A DNA stretch of 18,543 nucleotides from Methanobacteriaceae archaeon (lineage in GTDB: Archaea > Methanobacteriota > Methanobacteria > Methanobacteriales > Methanobacteriaceae), in assembly GCA_900766745.1 (NCBI GenBank), contig CAAFWR010000013.1, positions 1 through 18,543 of the forward strand. The letters run 5' to 3'. The position numbers and the translations under genes were made by a program. Shown here piece by piece: positions 15,611-18,543 of this stretch. Numbering within the stretch: the first letter of the stretch is position 1; every line of letters starts with the position of its first letter. A model generated the notes under the pieces. It made no database searches. It saw only the letters and a program-made list of their open reading frames with translations, and was not told the origin of the DNA.

Positions 15611-15876
15611 ATGACTAACCCATTCATCAGTCCAACATTATTTGTCCATCTTTCTTTGTATTTTTCAACAAACTCTTTAACCATTTCAGAATTTGCTTTC
15701 GAATAATCTTGTAAGCTCCAACCTATTGCCTTATTTATAAAAAATTCATTACTACCAAAATTATTAACTAATATTGCTTCCAATAATTTTGAATTAGTTT
15801 TCTCTTTCCTACATAATTGATGGTCTATTGCTATTCTTCTTACCCAGAAATCTTCTTCTTTTAACCATTCTAGCAT
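15601..15876 (-). pseudogene. Internal fragment of an AlkD-like DNA alkylation repair gene
   Basis: The 91 residues carry a clear AlkD-family core: EWLKEEDFWVRRIAIDHQL, then FFINKAIGWSLQDYSK, then VKEFVEKYKERW. The N-terminal half of the glycosylase, including its usual WWD-containing segment, is missing. The normal C-terminal end (LSxLSxREA-like) is replaced by an unrelated tail, TNNVGLMNGLVIDE. The frame is open upstream to the lipoprotein stop but has no ribosome site at the first ATG. Both ends therefore look like recombination or deletion junctions, and no active enzyme is expected. An intact family member would have about 220-240 residues. Confidence 0.75.
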
Positions 15877-15968
15877 TAGATCATTTAATCTTTTGTCTTT
15901 AAATGCAAACTTATTTTGATAAGTATTAAAAGGTGATAAAAATATTCTATATGTAGGAATTTATTTTC
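15868..15968. repeat. 101-bp exact direct repeat, copy 1
   Basis: Positions 15868-15968 are identical to 18443-18543. The base before the repeat differs (A versus G). The right end of copy 2 coincides with the end of the window, so the true repeat may be longer. Copy 1 spans the end of the lipoprotein gene, the gap and the start of the AlkD fragment. Confidence 0.95.
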
Positions 15969-16506
15969 CCCATTCAGCCATAGCATAACCACGTGGATAT
16001 AATCTAGTACCACGAAACTCTATAGCTCCTTCTTTATATTGTCCATTATAACCATCTTTTCTTAAACTAAATAAATATTCTTTATTTACTTCTTCTCCAG
16101 CTGCCCATAAGTAATAAGAATTATCATCTAGTGCAAGGTAATTCTGTAACCCATTATTATTGTAGCAACTATTTAATTTAAAAATCCCAACATCAGATTT
16201 AACTGTCATTTTTAAGTCTTTATAAGAAGTATTGTTATACGTCCATTTGTAAGTAAAAGCACAAATTAGTTCCCATTTATCATTTATTTTAATATCAAAA
16301 TTATTAATAGATGTTTTCTTTTTATAGCAAAATTCATATGTATTATCTTTATTCATTGTTAATCTTATTATGTCATTTGCATTATCTTTTGCTGCGCTAA
16401 ACTGATAATCATTAAGCATATATTCCTTCACTTTATTTGAAGGAGAACAACCAAAAAGGAATAAAGAAATTATTAATCCTGAACTTAAAAAATCTATTTT
16501 TCTCAT
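15961..16506 (-). CDS. Predicted lipoprotein of unknown function
   Basis: 181 residues. The signal peptide MRKIDFLSSGLIISLFLFGC ends in lipobox LFGC with Cys20. It would be lipid-anchored outside the membrane. The mature part has alternating beta-type strands with many Asn, Lys and Tyr, and no motif I recognise. Composition is more AT-rich than its neighbours to the left. The promoter lies so close that the ATG falls at the expected transcription start, and no Shine-Dalgarno is present. It is intact amid fragments, which may mean it is selected cargo. Confidence 0.75.
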   Translation of the reverse strand: MRKIDFLSSGLIISLFLFGCSPSNKVKEYMLNDYQFSAAKDNANDIIRLTMNKDNTYEFCYKKKTSINNFDIKINDKWELICAFTYKWTYNNTSYKDLKMTVKSDVGIFKLNSCYNNNGLQNYLALDDNSYYLWAAGEEVNKEYLFSLRKDGYNGQYKEGAIEFRGTRLYPRGYAMAEWGK

Positions 16507-16511
16507 ACTTC

Positions 16512-16540
16512 ATTTTAACAATAAATTGACAACGGGTCAA
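16512..16540 (-). promoter_or_regulatory. Sigma-A-like promoter with palindrome, probably leaderless
   Basis: On the minus strand TTGACC (16540-16535), an exact 17-bp spacer and TAAAAT (16517-16512). Five bases then precede the ATG at 16506. A short palindrome TTGAC-N5-GTCAA (16526-16540) overlaps the -35 box and could be an operator. Confidence 0.65.
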
Positions 16541-16562
16541 TGATTAAAAATAGCTCTTTAAT

Positions 16563-16658
16563 TTACAAATTGTTCAATACAAGTTGTATTGATCTAGTTG
16601 TAAATTTTGTTTCAAAATATTCAGTTAAACTATCGTTAGGATTTGTTAATATATTCAT
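16563..16658 (-). CDS. Possible 31-residue small protein or N-terminal remnant
   Basis: The minus strand has AAAGAAAGGG six bases before an ATG. The frame opens MNILTNPNDSLTEYFETKF and stops with TAA after 31 codons, just upstream of the lipoprotein promoter. Composition is protein-like (amphipathic, charged). No family is recognised. It may be the start of a truncated gene. Confidence 0.3.
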   Translation of the reverse strand: MNILTNPNDSLTEYFETKFTTRSIQLVLNNL

Positions 16659-16734
16659 AAGGAACCCTTTCTTTATTTCAGCAAATTTATTTAATTATAG
16701 ATTTCTTTTATTTTTTTATCGACCTGCAAATATG

Positions 16735-16827
16735 ATGGGTGGGGTCCCTTATATCACTGATTGAATTATTGTTATTTTAAACAACATCCTTTTTTTAGCC
16801 ATATTAATTTAGATTAGAAATAAAATG
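16735..16827. repeat. Dispersed repeat, copy 2 (~93 bp)
   Basis: About 90% identical to 9374-9465, same orientation. Its right edge abuts, within one base, the truncated recombinase frame that begins at 16829. Its left part can encode SISDIRDPTHH on the minus strand, as copy 1 encodes SISDIRDPTHT. Confidence 0.85.
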
Positions 16828-16828
16828 C

Positions 16829-17218
16829 TACAGATGCCTTGGCAAGTACGACAAAAGCGTGAACTGCTCCAATATTAAACTTTTTGAAAAACAGTTAGAT
16901 GAGATCTATCATGCGGCAGTACTTCAACTTTTAGTACTTTATAAAGAAGAGCTTGTTGACTATTTCAATATAATGATTCCAAAAGCTATAGACGGCAAGC
17001 GCAAGTCGAATAAAGTTATAAAATTGTTAGCCAATATGGACACGTTTGCTCAAAGTGATTATGAGTATGATTCTCTCCACATCCTTATAAAGAAGATAGT
17101 TGTTTTCCCTGAAAAAGGACTTGAATTCACTATGCTTGATGGGAGCATCATTAAGATAACAATACCAAGATACAGACTCGTTGACCATTACGGACGAAAG
17201 AAAACCTCAGGCAGCTAA
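16829..17218 (+). pseudogene. C-terminal remnant of a large serine recombinase
   Basis: The frame opens directly after the dispersed repeat. It reads YRCLGKYDKSVNCSN and then a helical stretch starting IKLFEKQLDEIYHAAVLQL. This matches the second half of the zinc ribbon and the coiled-coil start found in large serine recombinases. It continues to a C-terminal beta segment (KKIVVFPEKGLEFTMLDGS) and a TAA in the terminator loop. A GTG at 16859 is the first nominal start, but no ribosome site precedes it. The catalytic resolvase domain and first Cys pair are missing, so it cannot act. It probably marks a former integrative element whose rest was lost at the repeat junction. Family confidence is moderate because only the tail remains. 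Confidence 0.6.
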
Positions 17219-17236
17219 CACCTGAGGCTCTTTTTT
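17205..17236 (+). terminator. Convergent bidirectional terminator
   Basis: CCTCAGG (17205-17211) pairs with CCTGAGG (17221-17227), followed by CTCTTTTTT on the plus strand and TTTTCTTTC on the minus strand. The recombinase stop TAA (17216-17218) sits in the loop. It also closes the minus-strand AlbA_2-type gene ending at 17238. Confidence 0.85.
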
Positions 17237-17237
17237 A

Positions 17238-18407
17238 TTATTTCTTTATTTCCCAATGTCCACCTTTATCAGGTCCCACTCTTACTATTTTTTCACTAGA
17301 CTCAATAACCCTTGCAACTGTTCTTCTAGTTTTTCCAATGATTTTGGAAAGTTCAGTGGTAGAAATGTTTGGATTTTTTCTGATGGCAGAAATTATTTTT
17401 TCTTCATCTGTCATGCTTTTTTCTGTGACATTTTCTGTGACATTTTCTGTGACATCTGGTTTTAAATAGCTATTCAAATCATAACTAAATGGAATTGTCA
17501 CTCTTAGGAAATTATCCAAGAAAGTAAATGCTTCCTTTCCATATCTATCTACAATCATAGAAACACCATGACCTGTTTGTTCTATAAGGCCAAGTTTAAT
17601 AAATATCTTAGCCAAGGATTCATTTACTGGTTTACTGATTCCACCAAAGAAATCGTCCTTGGTCATATTTGATGGCAATCCGCCTGTAGATATGATTTCA
17701 AGCCTATTGTTGAAGATATAAATTGCAGGAGGCGTTCCATCCACCCAATCGTTGTGAAGGCAGGCATTGTACCAAGCTTCTCTGAATGCGCCTTTATCAA
17801 AAAGAGGTACATCTTCTCTATATCCGTTCTCATGGAAGACAGTCTTTGTTTGATTCACAACCTCTGCGCAGAAATTTTGAGCATTTTTCATGGCAGCAAT
17901 CAAACATTGGTAGCCATATTCGTTTCTAAGCAATATCTTGGTTCCTTTGTCATTACCTTCAAATCTTACAACTTTAATTGAAAATCTATTCTCATCAGCC
18001 AAAAGCTCAGCTTGGATGTTGTAATTTCCATCCTCGTCTAGTAATTCTTCATTCTTTAAAAAAGTCGAATCATTGATGGTCAACCCTTCCTGAGTATATA
18101 GGAATTTGATCATCTTGAATGTCAGATCTTTTTTATTTGCTGGAAGATTTGTTATTTTCAAGTCAGCTTTGAAGGACGCTATCATTCTTTTTTGTATTTG
18201 CTCGGTTGTCATCCCTCTACTTGATGTTCCTATTCTTTCAAAACAACCGGCACTGCTCATACCATATTTTTTGATGTAATAAAGCTTGCTACCTTTCCTG
18301 ATATCAACTCTAACTATTTGTTTTCCGTCAATAATAGGGGTCTCAATTGAAACAAGACCTCTAGAGCTAGGTTCTATCTGATCAGCAATTATGTTTGAGA
18401 TGTCCAA
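17238..18407 (-). pseudogene. 5'-truncated AlbA_2 (Schlafen-like) ATP-binding regulator
   Basis: 389 residues from a TTG; the frame is open to about 18455. The codons just upstream read TVLGIADIDKTSLDISN, which is the end of the first AlbA_2 core strands. The first ~55 residues of the domain are therefore missing and the break falls at the 101-bp repeat. Still present are the rest of AlbA_2 (to about 80) and a middle domain with AFREAWYNACLHNDW (207-221). The ATPase-like region spans about 225-290 (FNNRLEIISTGGLP, then GLIEQTGHGVSMIVDRYG). A DVTENVTENVTEK linker lies at 318-330. A winged helix follows at about 335-389 (STTELSKIIGKTRRTVARVI). Intact relatives are putative transcriptional regulators often found near mobile elements. 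The truncated product may be inactive or may retain DNA binding. Confidence 0.8.
17421..17456. repeat. Three 12-bp tandem units in the regulator linker
   Basis: TTCTGTGACATT is repeated three times in frame (last unit ends C instead of T), encoding the repeated NVTE of the linker on the minus strand. Such VTEN repeats recur in this regulator family, and slippage would change linker length in steps of four residues. Confidence 0.8.
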
Positions 18408-18442
18408 CGAAGTTTTATCGATATCAGCAATGCCTAAAACAG

Positions 18443-18543
18443 TTCTAGCATTAGATCATTTAATCTTTTGTCTTTAAATGCAAACTTATTTTGATAAGTA
18501 TTAAAAGGTGATAAAAATATTCTATATGTAGGAATTTATTTTC
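18443..18543. repeat. 101-bp exact direct repeat, copy 2 (at window end)
   Basis: Identical to 15868-15968 and runs to the last base of the window. It joins the broken 5' end of the AlbA_2-type gene to sequence that, at copy 1, leads into the lipoprotein gene. Confidence 0.95.

Noticed and set aside
16540..16764. Plus-strand open frame of 74 residues.
   Set aside because: It has no ribosome site, runs through the dispersed repeat and is AT-rich noise opposite the small minus-strand frame.
17421..17456. CRISPR-like short repeats.
   Set aside because: The units are adjacent without spacers and are in-frame coding repeats.

Overview
The window looks like a chromosomal segment of a low-GC Bacillota. 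The AT-rich coding, AGGAGG-type ribosome binding sites, mostly TAA/TAG stops, Gram-positive signal peptides and lipoboxes, and surface proteins with Cys-pair repeats would suit a gut- or host-associated lineage such as Erysipelotrichia or relatives. This taxonomic placement is inference. Tryptophan is encoded by TGG throughout, so I assume the standard bacterial code.

Layout. (1) Positions 1-155 hold a three-way-junction inverted-repeat element and a terminator. (2) Positions 156-4232, minus strand, form a complete PhnD-PhnC-PhnE-PhnE ABC importer operon of the phosphonate/phosphate-ester family. A hairpin with a T-run lies between the binding-protein gene and the rest. (3) Positions 4585-5730, minus strand, carry a membrane-anchored double zinc-ribbon protein and a decayed YwaF/TMEM164-like membrane gene with two in-frame stops. 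(4) Positions 5865-9238, plus strand, carry a large membrane-anchored surface protein, apparently read from a leaderless mRNA, followed by an MscS-type channel and a terminator. (5) Positions 9246-9635 hold a gene remnant and one copy of a ~92-bp dispersed repeat. (6) Positions 9636-11867 encode a secreted M6-like metalloprotease with an Ig-like domain, Cys-pair repeats and a C-terminal anchor. (7) Positions 12215-14018, minus strand, hold a secreted modular protein followed 7 bp later by a small acidic cytosolic protein. The C-terminal coding part is far more AT-rich than the middle. This looks like a polymorphic toxin/immunity pair and is the best candidate for an undescribed system here. 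(8) Positions 14077-15478, minus strand, carry a 5'-truncated DNA methyltransferase and an intact YwaF-like membrane protein. (9) Positions 15494-18543 are a gene graveyard: an AlkD fragment, an intact lipoprotein with an apparently leaderless promoter, the second copy of the 92-bp repeat fused to the C-terminal end of a large serine recombinase, and a 5'-truncated AlbA_2-type regulator. A 101-bp exact direct repeat brackets this block, and its second copy ends exactly at the window edge.

The left half therefore looks like stable transport and envelope genes. The right third looks like accessory DNA shaped by integration, deletion and recombination. No tRNA, rRNA or CRISPR array was seen.
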